The notes under the pieces are model-generated. The model worked only from the letters and a program-made list of their open reading frames with translations. It had not been told where the DNA came from and did not search any database. 64,000 bases of DNA from Piscinibacter sp. XHJ-5 (lineage in GTDB: Bacteria; Pseudomonadota; Gammaproteobacteria; Burkholderiales; Burkholderiaceae_C). The stretch spans positions 1,488,001-1,552,000 of the forward strand of contig NZ_CP123228.1 of assembly GCF_029855045.1 (NCBI RefSeq). Reading direction: 5' to 3'. Of this stretch, positions 55,030-62,998 are shown piece after piece. Every line of letters begins with the position of its first letter. The stretch's first letter is position 1. The position numbers and the translations under genes were made by a program.

Positions 55030-55622
55030 CGGACGACGGCGGTCCCTTCGCCGAGCGCGCGCAGGATCTCGTCGTGCAGCAGCACGCGAGCCTTCTCCCA
55101 GTGCCGCCGGACGGTGCGCTCGGCCACGCCCAGCAGCTGCGCGGTCTGCTCCACCGTGAGTCCGCCGTAGTAGCGATGCCGCGCCACGGCAGCCCACTCG
55201 GGATGGCGCCGCTCCAGCACCGCGAGGGCATCGGCCAGCGCCGCGATCACCTCGGGACGCTCGTCGAGCGCGCGCTCGAGGTCGTGCGGCTGGAAGTCGG
55301 CCAGCCGCAGCAGGTCACCGGCCGGGACATCGTCGATGTCGACCGGTCGATGCGCGCGCTTGTGCGCGCATCGGCGCCGGCCGTGGTCCTTGAGCGCGCG
55401 ATCCATCGCGCGGTACATCGCCGCCAGGAAGTGCTCGCGGTTCTCCCAGGCGACCTCGCTCCAGTCCTGGCCGCACAGCTTCTGGCGCCGCAGTGCCGTG
55501 AGGACCAGCCCGGTGGTCTGCAGCGACTGTGCATTGGCCTCGAACCGCAGCATCCGCCGTGCGATGCCCCGAGCTTCGTCGAGCAAGCGATGCACGTTGT
55601 TCCAGGTGATCCTCGGCTCCAT
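55017..55622 (-). CDS. STPK-associated ECF-type sigma factor (TIGR02999-like)
   Basis: 201 residues from ATG 55622; ATG 55643 is a possible alternative (neither has a strong SD). The sigma-2 region LLDEARGIARRMLRFEANAQSLQTTGLVLTALRRQK (quoted as its core SLQTTGLVLTALRRQ) and the sigma-4 helix-turn-helix (YYGGLTVEQTAQLLGVAERTVRRHWEKAR, in part) are typical of the ECF-like group that is encoded beside Ser/Thr kinases. It overlaps the kinase-NACHT gene by 13 bp. In the characterised EcfP-PknT pair of Vibrio the kinase phosphorylates and activates the sigma factor; the same logic is inferred here. Confidence 0.83.
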   Translation of the reverse strand: MEPRITWNNVHRLLDEARGIARRMLRFEANAQSLQTTGLVLTALRRQKLCGQDWSEVAWENREHFLAAMYRAMDRALKDHGRRRCAHKRAHRPVDIDDVPAGDLLRLADFQPHDLERALDERPEVIAALADALAVLERRHPEWAAVARHRYYGGLTVEQTAQLLGVAERTVRRHWEKARVLLHDEILRALGEGTAVVRCDR

Positions 55623-55785
55623 GTTCCGATCCGCCAACAGCATGAAGCATGTATAGGCGAGAGCGGGGACCATGCGTTCGTCAGACTGGGGAGACGCGGC
55701 ATTCGAGCTAGGGGATCCGGGCGGACCGGATGCTCTCCCTTGCCCGCCGGGCGAGGGAGAGCCCATTTCGCCGCTCGTGCGTGGA

Positions 55786-56289
55786 TCAGCGCGACACGAC
55801 CAGCGAGCGGTCGCCGTACGACGCGCTGAACGGGATCGGCACACGTCCTCGCACCTGCACCCGATAGAAGCCCGCCGCGAGGCCGACGCCGCCGACCACC
55901 GTCGCCGATGCACGGGTCCAGCCGTCGAACACGGGCGTGCCGTTGGCCGTGCAGAACGCGTCGGTGCCGCCGAGTGTCGGTGCCAGCGTCTGCACCACGG
56001 CGCCGGCGCCGTTGAGCACGACGATGTCGATGTCGGTGAAGGCGGTGTGATTGCCCGCAGGCGCGTTGACGGCGCACTCGGCCGAGAAGCTGGCGACGAA
56101 GCGCTGATTGGCTGCGTTGAAGAACGGCGCCGTCGTCATGCCCAGCAGCGGCACCAGGGCGCCGCCGGCGATGAACTGGTTGCCCGGTCCCACGGCGTTG
56201 GTGATCAGCTGGGCCGATGCGGAGCCTGCGGCCAGCAGGCCCAGCGCACCGATCCATGCGCAGCGACGAAGTTGATTGCGGATGCTCAT
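55786..56289 (-). CDS. exported protein of unknown function
   Basis: 167 residues from ATG 56289 with GGAG 6-7 bp upstream. Signal peptide WIGALGLLAAGSASA ahead of QLITN. The mature part is beta-rich with one Cys pair (AECAVN, AFCTANG) and ends YGDRSLVVSR. It may be one small immunoglobulin-like domain (FYRVQVRGRVPIPF). No family recognised. Upstream neighbour on the same strand is the HEAT-like protein. Confidence 0.65.
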   Translation of the reverse strand: MSIRNQLRRCAWIGALGLLAAGSASAQLITNAVGPGNQFIAGGALVPLLGMTTAPFFNAANQRFVASFSAECAVNAPAGNHTAFTDIDIVVLNGAGAVVQTLAPTLGGTDAFCTANGTPVFDGWTRASATVVGGVGLAAGFYRVQVRGRVPIPFSASYGDRSLVVSR

Positions 56290-56425
56290 CTCGATCTCCA
56301 TGGGGCCGTACAAGGTTCGGCAGCGCCTTCGCCCCCCATGGCGCAGCCGAAGAAAAGGCACGCCGCGACGCGACCGCACGACCGGCGTCGTGCTGGCGTG
56401 GTCCCGCCGGGCCGGGCTGAGCGGG

Positions 56426-57097
56426 TCAGGGAACGCCCTGAGGCGCGTGGGCGTCGGCGCGCTCCATCTCCTGCACTTCCTGCAGGCGCTGCCGCGCCTC
56501 CTGCTGAATCGCCGCGCTGGGCACGTAGAGCGCGGACTCGAGCGCCTCGCGCAGGGCAGCCGGGCGGTCGCCGCGCCACTCGAGGTAGCTCTCGAAGGCG
56601 GCGACGCGAACGCGCTCGGAGGCGTCGGTCTCGAACAGCGACTGCAGCGTTCGCTCGTCCACGAGCAGGCCGGCCGAGCGCGCCTTCATCAGGCCCTCGA
56701 AGCGCTCGGCTTCGCTGCCGCGCTCGATCGCCTGCAGCGTCCGGCCGACCTCGATGGGCGAGGGCGGCGGCGTGCAGGCCACCGCCTCATCGGCCGCCGC
56801 CGGTGCCGTACCGCCGACAGCGGCCGGACGTGCACGCGCCTTCACGTCGGCCCAGCCGCTTTGTCGCGAGATTTCTTCCAGCACCCACTCCAGCGATTGC
56901 TGCTCGACGCGCAGCGTGACGCTGCCGTCGCTCGCCACCGCGATCAGCGGCTGCGACAGCACCGAAGCGGTGGACGGCGCCGGCGGCTGGCGCACCGCCG
57001 CCTTCGGCGGCTCGGAAGCGGAACCCCGGGCCAGCCAGCCGGCCGTCGCCGACATCGCCACCGCGGCGGCCCAAGCCACCCATCTGCATCGCACCAT
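56426..57097 (-). CDS. exported/anchored HEAT-like protein
   Basis: 223 residues, SD AGGAGAGG before ATG 57097. N-terminal membrane anchor or signal (WVAWAAAVAMSATAGWLARGSA), a Pro/Ala linker, a short STN/secretin-like unit (LRVEQQSLEWVLEEISRQSG, ~60-80), then helical pairs resembling HEAT repeats (RTLQSLFETDASERVRVAAFESYLEW in part). The STN-like motif recalls proteins of secretin or TonB-type assemblies. Function unknown. Confidence 0.65.
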   Translation of the reverse strand: MVRCRWVAWAAAVAMSATAGWLARGSASEPPKAAVRQPPAPSTASVLSQPLIAVASDGSVTLRVEQQSLEWVLEEISRQSGWADVKARARPAAVGGTAPAAADEAVACTPPPSPIEVGRTLQAIERGSEAERFEGLMKARSAGLLVDERTLQSLFETDASERVRVAAFESYLEWRGDRPAALREALESALYVPSAAIQQEARQRLQEVQEMERADAHAPQGVP

Positions 57098-57186
57098 CGC
57101 GCCTCTCCTGCATTGCCGTCACTGCATATGGCGCGGCAAGCGGGGGCGGCGGCCACCCTAGTTCGTGGTGGCCCGGCCTTGTGGTC

Positions 57187-60100
57187 TCAGGCGCTGCAGG
57201 CGCGGCTGCGCAAGGCGGCCGACAGACTGCGCGCGATGTCGCCCGACCTGAGCGGCTTGGCGATCACCTCGGAAACGCCGGCATCGCGCGCGCAGGCGAC
57301 GAGCGAAGGGCTGACGTAGCCGCTCATCAGCACGATGGGCGCGTCCGGCCGCAGGCGATGGATCTCGACGGCGAGCTCGGAGCCGTTCATCGCCGGCATG
57401 GACTCGTCGGACAGCACGGCATCGAAACGATCCGGCTCGGCTCGAAAGGCCTCCAGCGCCGCGACGCTCGAGGCGAACCCGACCGGCTCGTAGCCCAGCT
57501 CGGCCAGCATCTCCTCGCCGAGCCGCACCAGCGCTTCCTCGTCGTCGACGAGCAGCACCGTCTCGCCCTCGCCGCGCGTGATGTCCTCGACCACTGCGGA
57601 GGTTGCCGCGACATGGCTGTGCCAAGGCAGGTAGACGGCGAACTCGCTGCCGTGTCCGAGCTCGCTGCGGACCGCGATGCCGCCGCCCAGGTCCGTCGTG
57701 ATGCCGTGCACCAGCGACAGCCCGAGGCCGGTGCCGACACCGACTTCCTTGGTCGTGAAGAACGGATCCCAGATGCGCTCGAGCACCGCCGGCGCGATGC
57801 CGCTGCCGGTGTCGGTCACCGTCAGGCGAACGTAGCGGCCGGCCGGCAGCTCGCTGGTCGCGACGGCACGCGGCGCGTCCAGCGTCACGTCGTCGACGGC
57901 CACCGTCAGCGTGCCGTCCGATCGCATCGCGTGCACCGCGTTCGCGCACAGGTTCATCACGACCTGGTGGATCTGCGTCGCGTCGCCGAGCACGCCCGCC
58001 TCGTCGGCATGCAGATGGCGGACCAGCCGCACGCCGTGCGGCAGCGCGGCGGCGACGCCGTCGAGCGCCTCCTGCACCACCGACTGCACCTGCACCGGCA
58101 CCCGCTCGCTCATGCCGCTGCGGCTGAACGCCAGGATGCGCTCGACCAGCGACTTGGCGCGCATCGCCGCGCTCATCGACGCGTCGATGTGTCGGCGCAG
58201 CGGCGTGCCTTCGGCCGCATCCTTCTGTACCAGCTCGCCGTAGCCGAGGATGGCCGACAGGATGTTGTTGAAGTCGTGCGCGATGCCGCCGGCCAGCGTG
58301 CCGATCGCCTCCAGCTTCTGCGCCTGGCGAAGCTGTTGCTCGAGCCGTTCGCGCTCGGCCTCGGCGTCCTTGCGCACGCTGATGTCCTCCATCGAGCCGG
58401 CCATCCGGTAGGGCCTGCCTTCCTTGTCGCGCAGCGCGATGCCGCGCTGGCGGTACCAGCGCCACTGGCCCGAGTGGTGCTGCAGCCGGAATTCGATGGA
58501 GAAGTGCGGCGTCGCGCCGTGCAGGTGATCGGCCAATGCGCGACGCAGCCGCGCCACGTCGTCGGGGTGGTAGGCCGTGAGCGCCATCCATTCGCGCCTC
58601 GGCCGCCACGGCTCGCCCGCTTCTGCGCTCACCAGCTGCTGCGCCCTCGGCGACAGGAACAGCATGTCGCTGGCGAGGTCCCAGTCCCACAGCCCTTCGT
58701 TCGAGCCTTCGACGGCGAGCTGGTAGCGTTCCTCGGAGCGGCGCAGCGCCTCTTCGGTGCGCTTCTGTCCGTCGATGTCGCTGACCGATCCGGCCCAGCG
58801 GATCGAGCGCCCCGCGGCGTCGCGCACCGAGCGGCCGCGAAAGCGCATCCAGCGGTACGCACCGTCGGCGCCGCGAACGCGGTATTCGCCGTCGTGCGAA
58901 CGCGCCGGGTCGTGCGGCGTGCCTCGCAGCTCCGACAGAAGCCGGTGCGCATCCTGCGGATGGAAGCGCGGCAGGATGAGCCCCGCCCATTCGTCTCGCG
59001 TGCGCTGCACCGCATCGGGCTCCAGGCCGAACATGCGCATCGCGCGCTCCGAGGCGAACATGCGGTCGTTGACGATGTCCCAGTCGAGGATGCCGTCGTT
59101 CGCGCCGGCCACCGCGAGGGCAAAGCGCTGCTCGCTGGCGCGCAGCGCTTCCTCGGCGCGCTTGCGCGCGTCGATGTCGCTCACCGATCCGGCGATGCGC
59201 TGCGGGTGTCCTTCGGCGTCGCGCACGCACATGCCATGGGCGCGGATCCAGCGGTAGCCGCCGTCGCCGTGGCGCACCCGCAGCTCCACCGCGTAGGCCG
59301 GGGTGCGTCCGGCGAGATGGTCGTCCAGCGCCTGCCGCCGCCGCTGCAGGTCGTCGGGGTGAACCTGCTGCTCCATCTGCGCGAACCACGAGTCGATGGA
59401 CTGCTCGTCGGGTCCGTCGGGCATGCCGACGATCTCGCGCGCCCGCGCGGAGGCATAGGCGCGGCCGGACATGTAGTTCCACACCCAGATGCCGTCGTCC
59501 GATCCGGCCACGGCGACGGCGAAGCGGTCCTCGCTCTCGGCCAGCGCGACCTCGGCGCGCTTGCGGCTGTCGACGTCGCTCACCGAGCCCGCCAGCCGCA
59601 AGGGCTTGCCGTGGGCATCGCGGATGCACAGGGCCCGCACGTGGATCCAGCGGTACACGCCGTCGGGATGGCGGATGCGGTACTCGACTTCGTACGCCGG
59701 AGTGTGGCCGTCGAGGTGGGCCCGCATCGCGGAAGCGCGCAGCGCGGCGTCGTCCGGGTGATAGGTGAGCGCGGCCTGCAGCTCGGCCAGCGGCTGCGAC
59801 TCGGGCGCCAGCGGCAAGCCTTGCAGCTCGCGCGCGCGCCGCGACTCGTAGGCCGTGCCGGCCTGCAGGTCCCAATCCCAGATGCCGTCGTTGGAGCCGG
59901 CAGCGGCCAGCGCATAGCGCTCCTGCGACACCTCGAGCGACTCACGCGCCGCATGCAGCCGGGCGAACTGCCGCATCGCCAGGCCGAGCAGCAGCGCGGC
60001 CAGGGTCGCCAGCGCCAGCGTGTTCAGCCCCGAGCGCAGGGCCTGCGCGCGCCACGGCGCGAGCGCCGACCAGACGTCGCGCGACACCACGACCGCGAGC

Positions 60101-60936
60101 GGGTAGTCGGGCACCAGGTGTATCGCCCGGAAGCGCTCCACGCCGTCGAGCGGGCTCGCGATGCGGCTGGGCATCGGGATGCCGCTGGCCGCGGCGGCGA
60201 GCAGGTCCGCCACCTGCGGCACTTCGCGGCCCAGCGCGGCATCGGCCGGCGGATGGCGCGCCATCAGCGAGCCGTTGCGGTGGAGCAGCGCGATGCGGGT
60301 GTGCTCGTCGGGAAGCACCTTGCGGTAGAAGTCCTGGAAGTAGCCGATGCGCCCGCGTGCCGCGACCGCGCCGTCGAAGCTGCCGTCCGGTGTTTCGAGC
60401 CGTCGCCAGATCGGGAAGAACCAGCTGCCGTCGGCGGGACTGCGCGCGGCGCTCTCGATGGCCACGCCGTTCGTGCGCTGCGCCTTCAGGCGCTGGAAGA
60501 TCGCCATGCTCGCCACGTTGATGGGCGGCTGGCGCTCGGGCGGCACCAGCGACACCGCGCGCACGCTGCCGTCGGCGTTGACGACGACGAGGCCGTCGAT
60601 CTGCACCAGGCCGATCGCCTGCTGCTTGAGGTAGGCATGCAGCTCGTCGCGGCTGCGGGCGGCGATCGCGCCGGTCTGGATCTGCTCGACGAGGTGGCGC
60701 AGCACGACGTCGGTCGCCTGCACGCTGCGGGCCGTCTGCTCGGCGACCAGCCGGGCCTGCGCGTCCAGCTCGCGCGCGGTGCTGTCGACCGCGGCGTGGT
60801 AGCCGCGGGTGACGTCGAGGATGGCGAGCCCGACGATGGTCGCGATGAAGGTGCCGCCCAGCCATGCCACGGTGCGTCGGGGCAGCGGTCCCGAACCGAT
60901 GGCGGCGATCCACTTGTGCGGGCTGACGGACGGCAT
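57187..60936 (-). CDS. membrane hybrid histidine kinase with four PAS domains
   Basis: 1249 residues from ATG 60936 (AGGA 8 bp upstream; ATG 60966 adds 10 codons). TM1 (VAWLGGTFIATIVGLAIL), a ~250-residue periplasmic dCache-like domain (FDGAVAARGRIGYFQDFYRKV in part), TM2 (ALATLAALLLGLAMRQF). Four tandem PAS domains start with nearly the same segment (QERYALAAAGSNDGIWDWD, DRFAVAVAGSDDGIWVWN, QRFALAVAGANDGILDWD, ERYQLAVEGSNEGLWDWD). HisKA with GGIAHDFNNILSAILGYGEL, HATPase with NLCANAVHAM and GTGLGLSLV, and a C-terminal receiver with LVDDEEALV and phospho-Asp in AVLSDESMPAMNG. No DNA-binding output. Confidence 0.9.
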   Translation of the reverse strand: MPSVSPHKWIAAIGSGPLPRRTVAWLGGTFIATIVGLAILDVTRGYHAAVDSTARELDAQARLVAEQTARSVQATDVVLRHLVEQIQTGAIAARSRDELHAYLKQQAIGLVQIDGLVVVNADGSVRAVSLVPPERQPPINVASMAIFQRLKAQRTNGVAIESAARSPADGSWFFPIWRRLETPDGSFDGAVAARGRIGYFQDFYRKVLPDEHTRIALLHRNGSLMARHPPADAALGREVPQVADLLAAAASGIPMPSRIASPLDGVERFRAIHLVPDYPLAVVVSRDVWSALAPWRAQALRSGLNTLALATLAALLLGLAMRQFARLHAARESLEVSQERYALAAAGSNDGIWDWDLQAGTAYESRRARELQGLPLAPESQPLAELQAALTYHPDDAALRASAMRAHLDGHTPAYEVEYRIRHPDGVYRWIHVRALCIRDAHGKPLRLAGSVSDVDSRKRAEVALAESEDRFAVAVAGSDDGIWVWNYMSGRAYASARAREIVGMPDGPDEQSIDSWFAQMEQQVHPDDLQRRRQALDDHLAGRTPAYAVELRVRHGDGGYRWIRAHGMCVRDAEGHPQRIAGSVSDIDARKRAEEALRASEQRFALAVAGANDGILDWDIVNDRMFASERAMRMFGLEPDAVQRTRDEWAGLILPRFHPQDAHRLLSELRGTPHDPARSHDGEYRVRGADGAYRWMRFRGRSVRDAAGRSIRWAGSVSDIDGQKRTEEALRRSEERYQLAVEGSNEGLWDWDLASDMLFLSPRAQQLVSAEAGEPWRPRREWMALTAYHPDDVARLRRALADHLHGATPHFSIEFRLQHHSGQWRWYRQRGIALRDKEGRPYRMAGSMEDISVRKDAEAERERLEQQLRQAQKLEAIGTLAGGIAHDFNNILSAILGYGELVQKDAAEGTPLRRHIDASMSAAMRAKSLVERILAFSRSGMSERVPVQVQSVVQEALDGVAAALPHGVRLVRHLHADEAGVLGDATQIHQVVMNLCANAVHAMRSDGTLTVAVDDVTLDAPRAVATSELPAGRYVRLTVTDTGSGIAPAVLERIWDPFFTTKEVGVGTGLGLSLVHGITTDLGGGIAVRSELGHGSEFAVYLPWHSHVAATSAVVEDITRGEGETVLLVDDEEALVRLGEEMLAELGYEPVGFASSVAALEAFRAEPDRFDAVLSDESMPAMNGSELAVEIHRLRPDAPIVLMSGYVSPSLVACARDAGVSEVIAKPLRSGDIARSLSAALRSRACSA

Positions 60937-60999
60937 GGCGGCTGTCCTTGCGGGGAGGCGCGGCATCTTCGCATATTCATCGGTGGTGAGGGGTCGTGC

Positions 61000-61153
61000 C
61001 CCCGGCGACGCGGTCGACGCGATGAACAGGAAGTTCGGCCCGCTCTACACCCGCGACACCATCCCCGCGAAGGCCTATCCCGGGCAGGAGCAGCCCAGCC
61101 AGGTGGCGACCGTGTGGAACCTCATCGTCGCGCATGCCGACATGCCCGAGTGA
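61000..61153 (+). pseudogene. TAXI-family TRAP binding-protein remnant
   Basis: The frame reads MNRKFGPLYTRDTIPAKAYPG, then QEQPSQVATVWNLIVAHADMPE and stop. IPxxxYPGQxxPxxxxxVWxxLVxxxDxPE is the C-terminal signature of TAXI-type TRAP solute-binding proteins (~320 residues). Only about 50 C-terminal residues remain, and they end in a stop codon earlier than normal. Confidence 0.7.
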
Positions 61154-61322
61154 GCGAGCCGTCGTCAGCGAGCAGCAACTCGCGAAGGCCGAAGCATTCA
61201 TCGCCGCGGAGGAGGGCGCTCAGCACCGCTTTCCCGGCGCCTGGGGCCACGTGCTCTTCGCCGCGGCGGTGGCCATGAGCCTGTACCACCTGTACGCCGC
61301 CTACGGCATCGTCATCACCACA
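61134..61322 (+). pseudogene. N-terminal remnant of a fused TRAP permease (DctQM type)
   Basis: Frame starting at ATG 61134: EEGAQHRFPGAWGHVLFAA, then AVAMSLYHLYAAYGIVITT. The SLYHLYAAYGIV motif is typical of the first helix of the 12+4 TM TRAP permease fusions that partner TAXI proteins. It is cut off at the repeat cluster starting 61323, where the frame passes into RPFDKLRANGG. Together with the upstream remnant it is debris of a TAXI-TRAP operon. Confidence 0.7.
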
Positions 61323-61460
61323 CGGCCCTTCGACAAGCTCAGGGCGAACGGTGGCAGTGAATCCGGTGGTGCCTCTCCGTTCGGGCTGAGCTTGTCGAAG
61401 CCCCGCGTGCCACATTCGCACGGCCCTTCGACAAGCTCAGGGCGAACGGTGGCAGTGACA
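61323..61460. repeat. dispersed inverted repeat cluster (CCCTTCGACAAGCTCAGGG family), second locus
   Basis: Forward copies start at 61326 and 61424; an inverse copy (CCGTTCGGGCTGAGCTTGTC) is at 61377-61396. Same units as at 33257-33371. It marks the truncation point of the TRAP permease remnant. Confidence 0.85.
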
Positions 61461-61516
61461 TTCGACCGTGGCCCACGGGGTCAGAATCCCGCCATCGCGG
61501 ACACCGGGGAGACAGC

Positions 61517-62866
61517 ATGCGGGACCTGCTCGACGACGCGGCACGGCGTGCCGTGCGATATCTCGAATCGCTGCCCCAGCGCGGCGTGGCGCCCACCGAC
61601 GACGCCGTCGCCCGGCTGGCCGAGCTCGACGTGCCGCTGCCGCAGGAGCCGCAGGCGTCCGAGGAGACGCTGCGCCAGCTCGACTCGATCGGCTCGCCCG
61701 CCACGATGGCCACGGCCGGCGGGCGCTTCTTTGGCTTCGTGATCGGCGGGGCGCTGCCGATCACCGTGGCGAGCAACTGGCTGGCCACCGCGTGGGACCA
61801 GAACACCGGCCTGCATGCGCCGACGCCCGCCACCGCGGAGCTCGAGCGCATCGCGCTCGGCTGGATGCTCGACCTGCTGGGGCTGCCGTCGACCTGCGGT
61901 GGCGCCTTCGTCACCGGCGCCACCATGGCGAACTTCAGCGCCCTGGCCGCCGCCCGCCATGCGGTGCTGTCGCGCGCCGGCTGGGATGTCGAGGGCGACG
62001 GCCTGTTCGGCGCGCCGCCCATCACCGTGGTGCTCGGCGAGGAGGTCCATCCGACGGTGCTCAAGGCGCTGGGCATGCTGGGCCTGGGCCGCAACCGCGT
62101 GCTGCGCGTGCCGGTGGACGAGCAGGGCCGGCTGCGCGCCGACGCCCTGCCGGCACTGAACGGTCCCGCGATCGTTTGCGTGCAGGCGGGCAACGTCAAC
62201 ACCGGCGCCTTCGATCCCTTCGAGCCGGTCATCGCCGCGGCACATGCGCAGGGCGCGTGGGTGCACGTGGACGGCGCCTTCGGACTCTGGGCCGCGGCCA
62301 GCCCCGCGCTCGCGCACCTGGCCGCGGGCATCGGCGGCGCCGACTCGTGGGCCACCGATGCGCACAAGTGGCTCAACGTGCCGTACGACAGCGGCGTGGC
62401 GCTGGTGCGCGATGCGCCGGCGCTGCGCGCGGCGATGTCCGTCTCGGCCGCGTATCTGCCGACCGAAGGCGCGGTGCGCAACCCCGGCGACTACACGCCC
62501 GAGCTGTCGCGCCGCGCGCGCGGTGTCGACGTGTGGGCCGCCTTGCGCACCCTCGGGCGCACCGGCCTGGCCGAGATGCTCGATCGCAGCTGCCGCCATG
62601 CACGGCGCTTCGCTCACGAGCTGCAGGCCAGCGGCGCGACGGTGCACAACGACGTGGTGCTCAACCAGGTGCTGGTGAGCTTCGGCAATGCCCAGACGAC
62701 GCGCCGCCTCATCGATCGACTGCAGCGGGAAGGCACCTGCTGGTGCGGCCCGACGGTGTGGCAGGGGCACACCGCGATGCGCATCAGCGTGTGCTCGTGG
62801 GCCACCACCGATCACGACGTCGAGCGCAGTTTGCAGGCAATACGCCGCCTGATGGCGCAGGGGTGA
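61517..62866 (+). CDS. PLP-dependent decarboxylase (group II, aspartate/aromatic-amino-acid decarboxylase-like)
   Basis: 449 residues, fold-type I. Features: FFGFVIGGALPITVASNW (substrate/N-terminal), GAFVTGATMANFSALAAAR (phosphate-binding), VHVDGAFGLWA (Asp that pairs with the pyridine N), and DAHKWLNVPYDSG (Schiff-base Lys). The set matches pyridoxal-dependent decarboxylases of the group II family rather than aminotransferases. Cytoplasmic. The amino-acid substrate is unknown. No close operon partner: 61460 is a repeat and the lipoprotein gene follows after 132 bp. Confidence 0.82.
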   Translation: MRDLLDDAARRAVRYLESLPQRGVAPTDDAVARLAELDVPLPQEPQASEETLRQLDSIGSPATMATAGGRFFGFVIGGALPITVASNWLATAWDQNTGLHAPTPATAELERIALGWMLDLLGLPSTCGGAFVTGATMANFSALAAARHAVLSRAGWDVEGDGLFGAPPITVVLGEEVHPTVLKALGMLGLGRNRVLRVPVDEQGRLRADALPALNGPAIVCVQAGNVNTGAFDPFEPVIAAAHAQGAWVHVDGAFGLWAAASPALAHLAAGIGGADSWATDAHKWLNVPYDSGVALVRDAPALRAAMSVSAAYLPTEGAVRNPGDYTPELSRRARGVDVWAALRTLGRTGLAEMLDRSCRHARRFAHELQASGATVHNDVVLNQVLVSFGNAQTTRRLIDRLQREGTCWCGPTVWQGHTAMRISVCSWATTDHDVERSLQAIRRLMAQG

Positions 62867-62998
62867 CCCGCGCTGCTGCGTGAGCGGCGCCTGGCAGTGA
62901 AATCCGACACGCCTTCCCCGGTGGACCCCGTGCTATGTTCGCGGCGGCCGGCTCGATCCGGCTCATACGAACAGCCAGCCATTCGAGGGAGGTATTTC

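Noticed and set aside
57181..61278. 1365-codon open frame on the plus strand
   Set aside because: Antisense to the four-PAS hybrid kinase, whose domains are unmistakable; composition is that of a shadow frame.
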